From: Clostridiales bacterium
GTDB lineage: Bacteria > Bacillota > Clostridia > Christensenellales > Pumilibacteraceae
DNA length: 41,857 nucleotides
Direction of reading: 5' to 3'
NCBI GenBank assembly: GCA_031286385.1
Contig: JAITUJ010000093.1
Location: 1 to 41,857 of the forward strand
Positions 1 through 7,757 of this stretch are shown in pieces (the stretch's first letter is position 1; every line of letters begins with the position of its first letter). The translations under genes and the position numbers were made by a program. The notes beneath the pieces were generated by a model. The model was not told the DNA's origin. It saw only the letters and a program-made list of their open reading frames with translations, and searched no databases.

Positions 1-52
1 TGACCATCACTAGACAATCTCATATCCCATATATCATGCAAGCAAGCTCTTT

Positions 53-151
53 TTAAACAAAAAAACACCCACTCAAACTTGACAGTGCTACAAGTATTAA
101 CAGTGTTGTTAATGCTATACTTATTCTCTTCCCCACAATACTTTTAGACAT
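53..151 (-). CDS. 32-residue lipoprotein-like peptide (mini-lipoprotein)
   Basis: Reading from an ATG at 151 gives 32 residues: a basic N-terminus (MSKSIVGKR), a hydrophobic core and the lipobox-like end LSGC, then only FFV before the stop. If processed as a lipoprotein, the mature part would be a four-residue lipopeptide CFFV. The gene is supported by an AAGGGGGG Shine-Dalgarno-like run 7 bases before the ATG and a strong promoter upstream. A T7 run on the coding strand follows the Cys codon. One extra T would open the frame to the window edge, so it could be a truncated or slippage-prone longer lipoprotein. The gene is seen directly; its role is unknown. Confidence 0.55.
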   Translation of the reverse strand: MSKSIVGKRISIALTTLLILVALSSLSGCFFV

Positions 152-175
152 TTATGTACCCCCCCTTATGTATTC

Positions 176-205
176 ATTATATCAAATGTTTTGTAACACT
201 GTCAA
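176..205 (-). promoter_or_regulatory. sigma-A promoter of the mini-lipoprotein gene
   Basis: On the minus strand TTGACA (205-200) and TATAAT (181-176) are both perfect consensus hexamers with an 18-bp spacer. The expected transcript starts about 18 bases before the peptide ATG and includes its purine-rich ribosome binding site. The rest of the stretch from 206 to 414 is very AT-rich, and I see no other gene in it. Confidence 0.7.
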
Positions 206-414
206 CAATTTATACCCTCCACTTACAAAATAAATCTAATTAAAATAGATATTATTCATTGTGTTTATTTTAATTAATTATATCAATATTTTAATTATTT
301 AAGTATTATTAATATTATTTAAACAACCCACACCCTCTCACTTACCCCTATTCCTTCAACTCTATGTATCGCTTAAAAAAATCGACATTATTCTACATTA
401 TCCTGCTATATAAC

Positions 415-711
415 TTACAATGCATCGGTATTATTCTTACCATTTCTCATGATGGTTTGCAAGTTGGACAACACCATAACTGCCATAACCGCTGTCATAA
501 TATTAATCGTTATATCCAATAACATACTGTCTGGCAAAAAATTGGACAAAAACTGCATAGCTCCACTGTCCAATACCCCCAACAATATATTTACATAGCT
601 CACCCACCACGCATCGCCAAAGTTGTATGTCATTGCAGCTTTCAAATAGTCTGTCGTGGCTACTCCTCCAATAGCCGTAGATTGTATATTAAATACTCCA
701 CTACCCAACAT
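415..711 (-). CDS. small membrane protein of unknown function, 98 aa
   Basis: Not recognised. The 98-residue product has two likely membrane segments, roughly residues 36-58 and 64-83. A Gly-Gly at residues 15-16 precedes VATTDYLKAAM, superficially like a double-glycine leader cleavage site. It lies 41 bases after the stop of the CPBP protease gene on the same strand and is probably co-transcribed with it. There is no clear ribosome binding site before the ATG at 711, and the frame stays open upstream for 12 codons without a start. It could therefore be a 5'-truncated remnant. CPBP proteases sit near bacteriocin genes in some Firmicutes, but the link here is only inference. Confidence 0.45.
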   Translation of the reverse strand: MLGSGVFNIQSTAIGGVATTDYLKAAMTYNFGDAWWVSYVNILLGVLDSGAMQFLSNFLPDSMLLDITINIMTAVMAVMVLSNLQTIMRNGKNNTDAL

Positions 712-752
712 GTCATTGTCTTGCAGTTTACTATTCTTGGTAAGCTATAAAG

Positions 753-1724
753 TTAAGCTATACTAGTACCAAAGACAATTAGCCACATGAAAACACAAAA
801 TACCATTGTACATATGTAAAACACTGTTCCGTTAGTGTTGCTATTGGTAAAACTATTTTTTGCAAACTCATCATGTACAGTTTGCAACTTGCTCTGTGTT
901 TGAGTGTCAAGTGACAAAGAAGCATCCGTTTTCATCACTTTTTGACACAAGACACCCAATCTATATATTAAATATACACCACTTACAAACAATACAATTG
1001 CTATGATGACAAACCAACTTTGTCCAAACATGTCAGATAAAGTATTGTCAAATTGGTCACTAAAACCCAAAAATAATGATACAATATTATTTGCAGAGTG
1101 AATCAGTATACTTGGTACAATACTGTTTGTTTTGATGGCTATATAAGCACAAACTGCGCCCAAAAAAAACTGATAAAAGGTCTGTTCTGGATTCATATGC
1201 ATCAAAGCGAACGCTGACGCTGTCAGAAATATTGCTTTTATATTGGACTTACATTTGTAACCTTCCAACATGCCAAATCTAAAAACAAGTTCTTCACAAA
1301 TTGGAGCAACAATACCAATTGTCAAAATTCCCAAAATAACTTCTGAAAAAGTCACAATCTGTAAATCTGACGACTTATAGCCAATGGTTTGTAAAAACAT
1401 ACCAAAGTAAATATTTGTAGAAATAAAAGCCACAAATGCTACTACCCAAATCAGTAAAGATAACATTACAACTTTAAAATTACAGTGTAAACGCTCCTTG
1501 ATACGCAAAAGAGGCTTTGAACCACTTGACAAAACAGCTACAAAAAAAGCAACTTGCATGAGCAACATTCCCAAAAGATTAAACACTGTACTTTGCAGCG
1601 CATTTTGATTAGCTAAAATAAATGGTGCAATGATAAACTGCACAGCTACAACTAGTGCGATAGCTTTAAAGTACAAAAATGCACTTTGCCGTTGCGTATA
1701 TATGTGTGAATTAGACTGTGTCAA
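753..1724 (-). CDS. CPBP/CAAX-type intramembrane metalloprotease
   Basis: This is a polytopic membrane protein of about 323 residues with the three CPBP (Abi/CAAX, PF02517) motifs in order: EELVFR (EExxxR), FALMH (FxxxH) and HSANN (HxxxN). The Glu and His residues would bind the catalytic metal within the membrane. Family members cleave prenylated or other membrane substrates, and some confer bacteriocin self-immunity. I place the start at a TTG at 1724 because AGAGGAG lies 5 bases before it; a GTG at 1730 is the alternative. The extra C-terminal hydrophilic stretch (TQSKLQTVHDEF) and last membrane helix go beyond the core domain. Its substrate is unknown. The gene lies between walJ upstream and the 98-residue membrane protein downstream. 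Confidence 0.8.
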   Translation of the reverse strand: MTQSNSHIYTQRQSAFLYFKAIALVVAVQFIIAPFILANQNALQSTVFNLLGMLLMQVAFFVAVLSSGSKPLLRIKERLHCNFKVVMLSLLIWVVAFVAFISTNIYFGMFLQTIGYKSSDLQIVTFSEVILGILTIGIVAPICEELVFRFGMLEGYKCKSNIKAIFLTASAFALMHMNPEQTFYQFFLGAVCAYIAIKTNSIVPSILIHSANNIVSLFLGFSDQFDNTLSDMFGQSWFVIIAIVLFVSGVYLIYRLGVLCQKVMKTDASLSLDTQTQSKLQTVHDEFAKNSFTNSNTNGTVFYICTMVFCVFMWLIVFGTSIA

Positions 1725-1760
1725 TTTCACTCCTCTCAATTCTTTACAAATAATTTTAAC

Positions 1761-2534
1761 TTAGAGTTGATACAAACTTGACAATCTATTTTGCATAGCA
1801 ACTTCTAAATGAACGTCTTGACCTTCTTTTATACCTTTTTCTTGCAATTTATTTACAACGCTACTAAAAGCCAATTCTGGATAATTATTACTTTCTGACA
1901 AATGAGATAATACAAAATTTTTTGTCCCAAAGTTAACCAAACTTTGTATTAAATCACCACAAGCATTGTTGGACAGGTGACCTTTTTTTGACAGTATTCT
2001 TTTTTTTAAAAATTCTGGATAAGAACCTTGTTGCACCAATTGTACATCATGGTTACTTTCTACAAAACACAAGTCACTGCCCTGCATTGCATCGATTGCA
2101 CCTTGTGTCGCCTGACCCATGTCGGTTGCAATGCTTACTTGTTTTGTGTTGGATATAACTGCAAAACCTACACAGTGAACGTCATGTTCTACTTTAAATG
2201 GAGTTATAGTCAAATCTTTTAAATAAAAGCTGTCATCAAAAAACTCAACAATTTGACCGTCACTGTGTTTGCTCATAAAATCAGCAATAGCTTGATGACA
2301 AAAAACTGGTACACTATACTTCTTGCACAAAGCGGCAACTCCACATGTGTGGTCACTATGTACATGACTAATCAGCACACCATCTAGTTTGCTTGCATTT
2401 GTGCCAAATAATTTTAAAGATTTTTCTATAAGCAACAAGTTTACGCCTGCATCTACAATTATATTGGCTTGCTGGGATCCAATATACATACAATTGCCTT
2501 TACTTCCACTTGCTATACTGCACGCTCTCAACAT
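1761..2534 (-). CDS. walJ: MBL-fold metallo-hydrolase, WalJ/YycJ family
   Basis: The product is a metallo-beta-lactamase fold protein of 257 residues. It carries the metal-binding SHVHSDHTCG motif (HxHxDH), the N-terminal SIASGSKGNC strand and the family-typical KGHLSN segment. WalJ/YycJ proteins are nucleases or phosphodiesterases linked to cell-wall regulation and DNA replication in Bacillus, usually encoded with walRK, which is absent here. I start at the ATG at 2534 (MLRACSIASG). The more upstream in-frame TTG at 2573 is the -35 box of the promoter, not a start. There is no Shine-Dalgarno, and the promoter ends 10 bases before the ATG. Confidence 0.85.
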   Translation of the reverse strand: MLRACSIASGSKGNCMYIGSQQANIIVDAGVNLLLIEKSLKLFGTNASKLDGVLISHVHSDHTCGVAALCKKYSVPVFCHQAIADFMSKHSDGQIVEFFDDSFYLKDLTITPFKVEHDVHCVGFAVISNTKQVSIATDMGQATQGAIDAMQGSDLCFVESNHDVQLVQQGSYPEFLKKRILSKKGHLSNNACGDLIQSLVNFGTKNFVLSHLSESNNYPELAFSSVVNKLQEKGIKEGQDVHLEVAMQNRLSSLYQL

Positions 2535-2544
2535 AATATGGATA

Positions 2545-2573
2545 ATTGTACCAAATTTCAAGCTACTTTGCAA
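2545..2573 (-). promoter_or_regulatory. promoter abutting the walJ start codon
   Basis: TTGCAA (2573-2568), a 17-bp spacer and TACAAT (2550-2545) on the minus strand, with only 10 bases to the ATG at 2534. The predicted leader is about three or four bases, too short for a ribosome binding site. Confidence 0.6.
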
Positions 2574-2948
2574 GCGTTTTAACTACATTTCAAATTAGTA
2601 AATTTTACTTTGTCATTTTATCCAACAGTATTATTTTTAATAAAGTTAAATTTGTACAGTAATACAATTCTTTTTTATAATCTATCGTTACATAATTTTT
2701 ATTTTAGTTTTTGCTTTTACCTTGCTTTTTCAAAGTCATTATAGATTATACGAATGGCAATCTGTGTTTATGCTTAGATAGGAGACATAAAACATACATT
2801 TAGTATGCTGTCATTTTATATTTTTTTTGAATATTAAATGCAAAAACACTTGATTTTTTAAGCAATTTTTGGTATAATTTTGTTAGTGTGATTGATTATC
2901 AACCGCAGGTACAATGTTATTGATTGTGGTGTAATTTGAAAGGAGTTT
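2574..2948 (+). promoter_or_regulatory. divergent intergenic region with gyrA promoter and leader
   Basis: The stretch between the divergent walJ and gyrA genes holds a clear sigma-A promoter for gyrA: TTGATT (2850-2855), a 17-bp spacer and TATAAT (2873-2878). The predicted leader is about 64 bases, ending in AAAGGAG just before the ATG. A second, weaker plus-strand promoter-like pair is TTGTAC (2652-2657) with TATAAT (2676-2681), spacer 18. What it would drive is unclear; no small ORF or terminator convincingly follows it. I see no tRNA or structured RNA here. Confidence 0.7.
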
Positions 2949-5738
2949 ATGGCTAAAAAAGACGACAAAAAACCAAAAAGTGATTCTGTTGAAGATATCA
3001 AAAAAAAGGATAAAAAGTCTACTGACAAAGAGAGTACGGTAGACTCAACTCCTCCTAAAAATCAAGACAAGGCTGACAGTGCATCAAGTTCAAAAACTGC
3101 TACTGGACAACTACCCAAAAAACCGGAAAGAATTTCACTGTCTAGGTCAAAGTCTAATGGACAAAAACAGCAAGCACTCTCAATAGATGAAAACTCCATT
3201 GATGCTGAAAATAGCGAAAATTTAAAAGCAGTCAAAGCTTTTAAAAAAGACAAGAAAGATGCGCGCAATTATGACAACACAAAATTTGTAAAAGTTCAAG
3301 TAGAAGATGAAATGAAAAAGTCTTTTATTGCTTATGCAATGGCAGTCAATGTAAGTCGTGCAATACCTGATGTAAGAGATGGTCTAAAACCAGTGCATAG
3401 GCGTATACTCTATGCAATGAGTGAGCTAAATTTATTCTCGGATAAACAGTATCGCAAATGCGCTAGAATTGTAGGTGATGTTTTAGGTAAGTACCACCCA
3501 CATGGAGATTCTGCTGTCTATCAAGCGTTGGTGCGACTTGCACAACCTTTTACTATCCGTTACCCACTCATTGACGGACACGGAAACTTTGGTAGCGTAG
3601 ACGGTGATGCGCCAGCAGCACAAAGATATACAGAAGCAAAGTTGTCAAAAATAGCCGGTGAAATGTTAAAAGACATTGACCGTGAAACGGTTGATTACTA
3701 TCCAAACTTTGACGACACAATGGAGCAACCTACTGTGTTGCCAGCACGCATACCAAATTTACTTGTCAATGGGTCTGATGGCATCGCAGTAGGTATGGCA
3801 ACCAATATCCCCCCTCACAACTTGACAGAAGTAATTAACGGTATTTTTGCTTTAATTGATAACAGTGACATCAGTATAGATGAATTGATGCAGCATATAC
3901 CAGCTCCTGACTATCCAACAGGCGGTGTGATAATGGGTCGTATGAACATTAGACACGCATACCATACAGGTCATGGAGGCGTAGTCTTGCGAGCAAAAGT
4001 GGACATTGAAGAATACGGCGCAAACAAAGATGGTCAAGGTGCAAAATTTAGAATAGTAGCGACAGAATTGCCTTTTCAAGTCAATAAAATGCAGTTAATC
4101 GCTCACATAGCAGAGCTCGTTAAAGATAAAAAAATAGAAGGTATAGCTGGTATTCACGAAGAATCTGATAGAGATGGTATGCGAGTAGTGATAGAAGTAA
4201 AGCGCGACGCACAACCACAGGTTGTCTTAAATCAGCTTTACAAGCAAAGCAACTTTCAAGTTAGCAATGGGATTACATTTTTGGCATTGGTTAATGGTGA
4301 ACCTAAAATTCTAAATCTAAAAGAGATGCTCTATCATTACTTAGAGCATCAAAAAGAAGTCGTTACAAGGCGTGCAAAATATGATTTGGAGCGTGCAGAA
4401 GAGCGTAGTCATATTTTAGAAGGTTTGGTAAAAGCACTTGCAAATATAGACAGAGTTATCGCAATCATTAAGCAAAGTCGAGATAAGTTTGAAGCCGCAG
4501 AAGCTTTGACGGCAGAGTTTTATCTTTCTGATAAACAGGCAAATGCAATTTTAGAAATGCGTCTATCGCGTTTAACTAGTTTAGAAGTAGAACATCTAAA
4601 CAATGAGTTTAATGAGTTGCAAATAAAAATAGCAGATTTGAAAGATATTTTAGCTACACCAAGTAGAGTGCTTGATATAATAAAAACAGAGTTGGCAGAA
4701 GTCAAAGAAAAATTTGGCGACACACGCCGCACAGTCATGGAAGTCAACTATGACGAAATTGATGTCGGTGACATGATTGATGTTGAAGACGTCGTCATTT
4801 CTTTGACTCACTTTGGCTATATAAAACGCTTACCAACTTGTGAGTATCGAACACAGCGCCGCGGTGGCAAAGGCGCTTCGTCACATAGACCCAAAGAAGA
4901 AGACTTTGTAGTAAAAATGTTTGTAGCTAGTACGCACGCTGACATTTTATTCTTTACCAATTTTGGCAAAGTGTATAGTATAAAAGGTTACGAAGTTCCA
5001 GAAGCTAGCCGTATAGCCAGAGGGCGTGCAATTGTCAATCTTTTAAACTTAGAAGAAAATGAAAAAGTGTCCGCTGTAATTCCCCTACCTACTGACAGTA
5101 AAGGCTACTTAATGATGGCTACTAAAAAAGCTTTAATCAAACGCACAAGTTTGGATCAATTTTCATCTATACGCAAAGGAGGAAAGATTGCAATCAAGCT
5201 GGTAGAGGATGACGAACTTATTTCTGTACAGTTAACGGGGGGTAGAGATGAGATATTGCTAGCGAGTAGTGAAGGTAAATGTATAAGATTTGCCGAAGAT
5301 AATGTAAGGCCATTGGGTAGAGATACGCAAGGTGTACGCAGCATAAAATTAAATACCAATGACTACTGTGTAGACATGACAGTGCTACAACCAGGCTATG
5401 AAATTTTAACAATCAGTGAAAATGGATATGGGAAACGCTCAAATCCAGATGATTACCGTTTGCAATCGCGCGCTGGGAAAGGTATTAAAGCAGGAATATT
5501 CAATCAAAAAACAGGCAAACTGGTGAATTTAAAACAAATCAATCCAGAAAATGATATCATGATAATATCAGATAATGGTACATTTATACGCATTAAAGCC
5601 ACCGAGGTATCTAAAATTGGCAGAGATACGCAAGGTGTACGCATGATGAAACTTAAAAAGAGTGGTAAGATAGCAAGTGTTAGTCTAGCAGAGCCTGAAG
5701 AGATAATTATTGAAGATGAAAGTATCTCAACAGAATAA
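2949..5738 (+). CDS. gyrA: DNA gyrase subunit A
   Basis: This is the breakage-reunion subunit of type IIA topoisomerase that, with GyrB, introduces negative supercoils. The core starts near residue 113 ([17 protein letters not shown]). The catalytic tyrosine is Tyr227 in AAQRYTE. The GyrA-box QRRGGKG at 636-642 identifies gyrase rather than ParC. Several beta-pinwheel repeats follow ([15 protein letters not shown]), then an acidic tail. Two oddities stand out. About 110 residues of Lys/Asp/Ser-rich, probably disordered sequence precede the core, and the usually acidic residue four after Ser188 in HGDSAVY is Gln192. The start has AAAGGAG with a short 3-base spacing. smpB follows 3 bases after the stop; gyrB is not adjacent. 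Confidence 0.95.
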   Translation: MAKKDDKKPKSDSVEDIKKKDKKSTDKESTVDSTPPKNQDKADSASSSKTATGQLPKKPERISLSRSKSNGQKQQALSIDENSIDAENSENLKAVKAFKKDKKDARNYDNTKFVKVQVEDEMKKSFIAYAMAVNVSRAIPDVRDGLKPVHRRILYAMSELNLFSDKQYRKCARIVGDVLGKYHPHGDSAVYQALVRLAQPFTIRYPLIDGHGNFGSVDGDAPAAQRYTEAKLSKIAGEMLKDIDRETVDYYPNFDDTMEQPTVLPARIPNLLVNGSDGIAVGMATNIPPHNLTEVINGIFALIDNSDISIDELMQHIPAPDYPTGGVIMGRMNIRHAYHTGHGGVVLRAKVDIEEYGANKDGQGAKFRIVATELPFQVNKMQLIAHIAELVKDKKIEGIAGIHEESDRDGMRVVIEVKRDAQPQVVLNQLYKQSNFQVSNGITFLALVNGEPKILNLKEMLYHYLEHQKEVVTRRAKYDLERAEERSHILEGLVKALANIDRVIAIIKQSRDKFEAAEALTAEFYLSDKQANAILEMRLSRLTSLEVEHLNNEFNELQIKIADLKDILATPSRVLDIIKTELAEVKEKFGDTRRTVMEVNYDEIDVGDMIDVEDVVISLTHFGYIKRLPTCEYRTQRRGGKGASSHRPKEEDFVVKMFVASTHADILFFTNFGKVYSIKGYEVPEASRIARGRAIVNLLNLEENEKVSAVIPLPTDSKGYLMMATKKALIKRTSLDQFSSIRKGGKIAIKLVEDDELISVQLTGGRDEILLASSEGKCIRFAEDNVRPLGRDTQGVRSIKLNTNDYCVDMTVLQPGYEILTISENGYGKRSNPDDYRLQSRAGKGIKAGIFNQKTGKLVNLKQINPENDIMIISDNGTFIRIKATEVSKIGRDTQGVRMMKLKKSGKIASVSLAEPEEIIIEDESISTE

Positions 5739-5741
5739 TTT

Positions 5742-6179
5742 ATGAAGATAATAACAGACAATAGAAGAGCTTATTTTGAGTACCACATATTGGATACATT
5801 TCAAGCAGGTATATGTCTAAAAGGTAGTGAGGTTAAATCTGCAATGAATGGTCATATGAGTTTAAGTGATGGCTTTTGTCGAATCGAAAAAAGAGAAATT
5901 TATTTAAAAAATGCCTACATTAAGCCATATGACAAAGGTAGTCACTTTAACAGTTTGGATAGAAGAGATAGAAAGCTTTTGTTGCATCGCAGTGAAATAA
6001 ATAAAATAAGCTCAAAACTTAGAGACAGTGGGATAACGATTATTCCATTAAAAGCATATTTTTTAAAAGGTAAAATAAAAATAGACATAGCAATAGTCAA
6101 AGGTAAAAAGCTCCATGATAAAAAACAATCCATAAAAGAAAGAGATATCATCAGGAGTGTTGAAAGAGAATGGAAGTGA
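5742..6179 (+). CDS. smpB: SsrA-binding protein SmpB
   Basis: SmpB binds tmRNA and brings it to stalled ribosomes for trans-translation. The 145 residues match the usual family length. They show the diagnostic N-terminal RRAYFEYHILDTFQAGICLKGSEVKS barrel, KNAYI and LLLHRSEI, and a basic C-terminal tail (KGKKLHDKKQSIKERD) that inserts into the decoding channel. It starts 3 bases after the gyrA stop with no ribosome binding site of its own, so it is probably translated by coupling. A gyrA-smpB pairing is unusual. No ssrA (tmRNA) gene was recognised in the window. Confidence 0.95.
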   Translation: MKIITDNRRAYFEYHILDTFQAGICLKGSEVKSAMNGHMSLSDGFCRIEKREIYLKNAYIKPYDKGSHFNSLDRRDRKLLLHRSEINKISSKLRDSGITIIPLKAYFLKGKIKIDIAIVKGKKLHDKKQSIKERDIIRSVEREWK

Positions 6180-6252
6180 TTTGCCAGAAATTTAAAAGTC
6201 TTGTTTATAAGCAAGCTTTTTACAATAAAAATTTTATACAAAGACAATAATC

Positions 6253-6294
6253 AAAATCCACTATATTTGCCAATCTGCAATTATAGTGGATTTT
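6253..6294 (+). terminator. terminator between convergent smpB and ftsQ
   Basis: A 13-bp perfect stem (6253-6265 with 6282-6294) encloses an inner 4-bp TTGC/GCAA stem. Flanking A and T runs on both sides suggest it works in both directions between smpB and ftsQ. Confidence 0.75.
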
Positions 6295-6335
6295 ATAATA
6301 TTTAAGGAAATTATCAAACAACAAATAAAAAGCAA

Positions 6336-7091
6336 TTACTGCCTTTGACCATCTTTTATGACTATATCAGAACCTCTAATAGCGTCATCCAAATACTGCA
6401 TAGCCAATTTAACACTAGAATACACGCTCTGCAAATCATATATCTTTATGATTCCCTGCGATGATGAATGTAAATTTATGGTAAAGTATTGTTGCGTATA
6501 GATTTGATTTAAATCTATACTGTATATTATCTCACTTATGTCATGACCTATGCCATTTTCGTACAAAGAAGTTGCCGCTTGTGAAGCTATCAAAAAGTTT
6601 GAATCTTGTATTTGATAACCTCGTGTAGCGCTGTTCCCCATGTCATTCCAAAGTACTCTTATAAGCGAATTTGTATTATCAGTGGCTTGACTATACTGTG
6701 TATCACTTAAAACTCTGCCGTGATTACTGACTTGAAAGTACTTTGTACCATTGAATATCTCCAATTGTTTAACTTGCAATTCATACTGAATGTACAAAAT
6801 ATTCGGATATGATTTTTCTATATCAATTACTCTGACATCGTCAAATTTTTCTTCTATATTTTTAGCCAATGTAGAGAGATTAAGTGTAAACATACTCCTA
6901 CCCTTTTTGATTATATCAGACTCAACAATGATTTGTTCAACCTCTTTTTCTCTGACTGCATTGTCTCCTTCCAAATAATAGGCACTGTATGGTATTACTT
7001 GTCGAACACTAAAAAAAATGTTGCCAAACACCAAAACCAATATAAAGGCAACCGTTGCACTTACAATAATAAACATTTTACGATTTGTCAT
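6336..7091 (-). CDS. ftsQ: FtsQ/DivIB-type cell division protein
   Basis: This is a bitopic division protein of 251 residues: a short cytoplasmic basic start (MTNRKM), one membrane helix (about residues 7-27), then an extracellular POTRA-like domain. The signature stretch is IKKGRSMFTLNLSTLAKNIEEKFDDVRVIDIEKSYPNIL, as in DivIB proteins, which recruit FtsL/FtsB and activate septal wall synthesis. The start is the ATG at 7091. The in-frame TTG at 7127 is part of the promoter -35 box. No ribosome binding site is present, and the promoter abuts the ATG. It stands apart from any division or cell-wall cluster in this window. Confidence 0.8.
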   Translation of the reverse strand: MTNRKMFIIVSATVAFILVLVFGNIFFSVRQVIPYSAYYLEGDNAVREKEVEQIIVESDIIKKGRSMFTLNLSTLAKNIEEKFDDVRVIDIEKSYPNILYIQYELQVKQLEIFNGTKYFQVSNHGRVLSDTQYSQATDNTNSLIRVLWNDMGNSATRGYQIQDSNFLIASQAATSLYENGIGHDISEIIYSIDLNQIYTQQYFTINLHSSSQGIIKIYDLQSVYSSVKLAMQYLDDAIRGSDIVIKDGQRQ

Positions 7092-7098
7092 AATATAT

Positions 7099-7127
7099 AT
7101 TTTAACATATATGCAATAAAATTGCAA
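7099..7127 (-). promoter_or_regulatory. leaderless-type promoter of ftsQ
   Basis: TTGCAA (7127-7122), a 17-bp spacer and TAAAAT (7104-7099), then 7 bases to the ATG. The expected transcription start coincides with or adjoins the start codon. Confidence 0.65.
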
Positions 7128-7165
7128 CTTTTTTGCTACAATTTTTAAAAAAAACTAGACAAATA

Positions 7166-7702
7166 TCAAAAAGTAGTTGCTCTATTTATCAACTTTACAA
7201 GTGGTGCTAACAATATTGATACAATAACTGCATTGCTTACAATTTGAGTTGCAAAAAATGGGAAACCTGACACATATCTAAAATAAAAAGCATTCCAAAA
7301 CTGGTAATCAAAAATTTTAATTACCATAAAAACTTCAATGAATGTAGAAAACAGCCCAAAAAAAATAGTAAAAATCACAGATATCAGTACAGTAAAAATA
7401 ATTTTTACTTTTTCTGATTGCTTTGGCAATAAGCTTACAACTACAACTAAAAGTGGCCAATAAACTATGTATAGAAATACCCACCAAAGCCAAAATCCAT
7501 AAATCACAATTTCTACACCTACAAACAGTACACTAATCAACAGTGCATCCATTCTATTTTGTGTCAAAGCAAATGTACAAAATAACAAAGTGACAACTTC
7601 TACATTGGGAATAAAACTAAATGCCCACTTTGAACTATTTAGAAGAGCCACACAAATAGCTATCGTTGCAATTCGTTTTGATTTGGATTGATTTAGTGAC
7701 AT
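7166..7702 (-). CDS. ECF transporter S component (substrate-binding membrane subunit)
   Basis: The product is a very hydrophobic protein of 178 residues with about six membrane segments. It has the early motif FSFIPNVEVVTLL, typical of energy-coupling-factor S components, which bind vitamins or queuosine/thiamine precursors. The substrate cannot be read from sequence. No EcfA or EcfT genes are nearby, so it would use a shared (group II) energising module encoded elsewhere. It lies 55 bases after the ATP-grasp gene on the same strand, and a link to the thiol pathway is possible but unproven. Confidence 0.65.
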   Translation of the reverse strand: MSLNQSKSKRIATIAICVALLNSSKWAFSFIPNVEVVTLLFCTFALTQNRMDALLISVLFVGVEIVIYGFWLWWVFLYIVYWPLLVVVVSLLPKQSEKVKIIFTVLISVIFTIFFGLFSTFIEVFMVIKIFDYQFWNAFYFRYVSGFPFFATQIVSNAVIVSILLAPLVKLINRATTF

Positions 7703-7757
7703 AAATTTTATGTGTAATATTTAAATTATCAACTTACAAAGCTTTACATAGAAAAAA

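Noticed and set aside
2652-2870. Small RNA gene from a promoter-like pair at 2652-2681
   Set aside because: The -35 box is poor, the spacer is 18 and no good terminator or conserved structure follows; recorded only as a weak promoter-like site.
2949-5738. Topoisomerase IV subunit ParC instead of GyrA
   Set aside because: The intact GyrA-box QRRGGKG and the full set of C-terminal pinwheel repeats identify gyrase.
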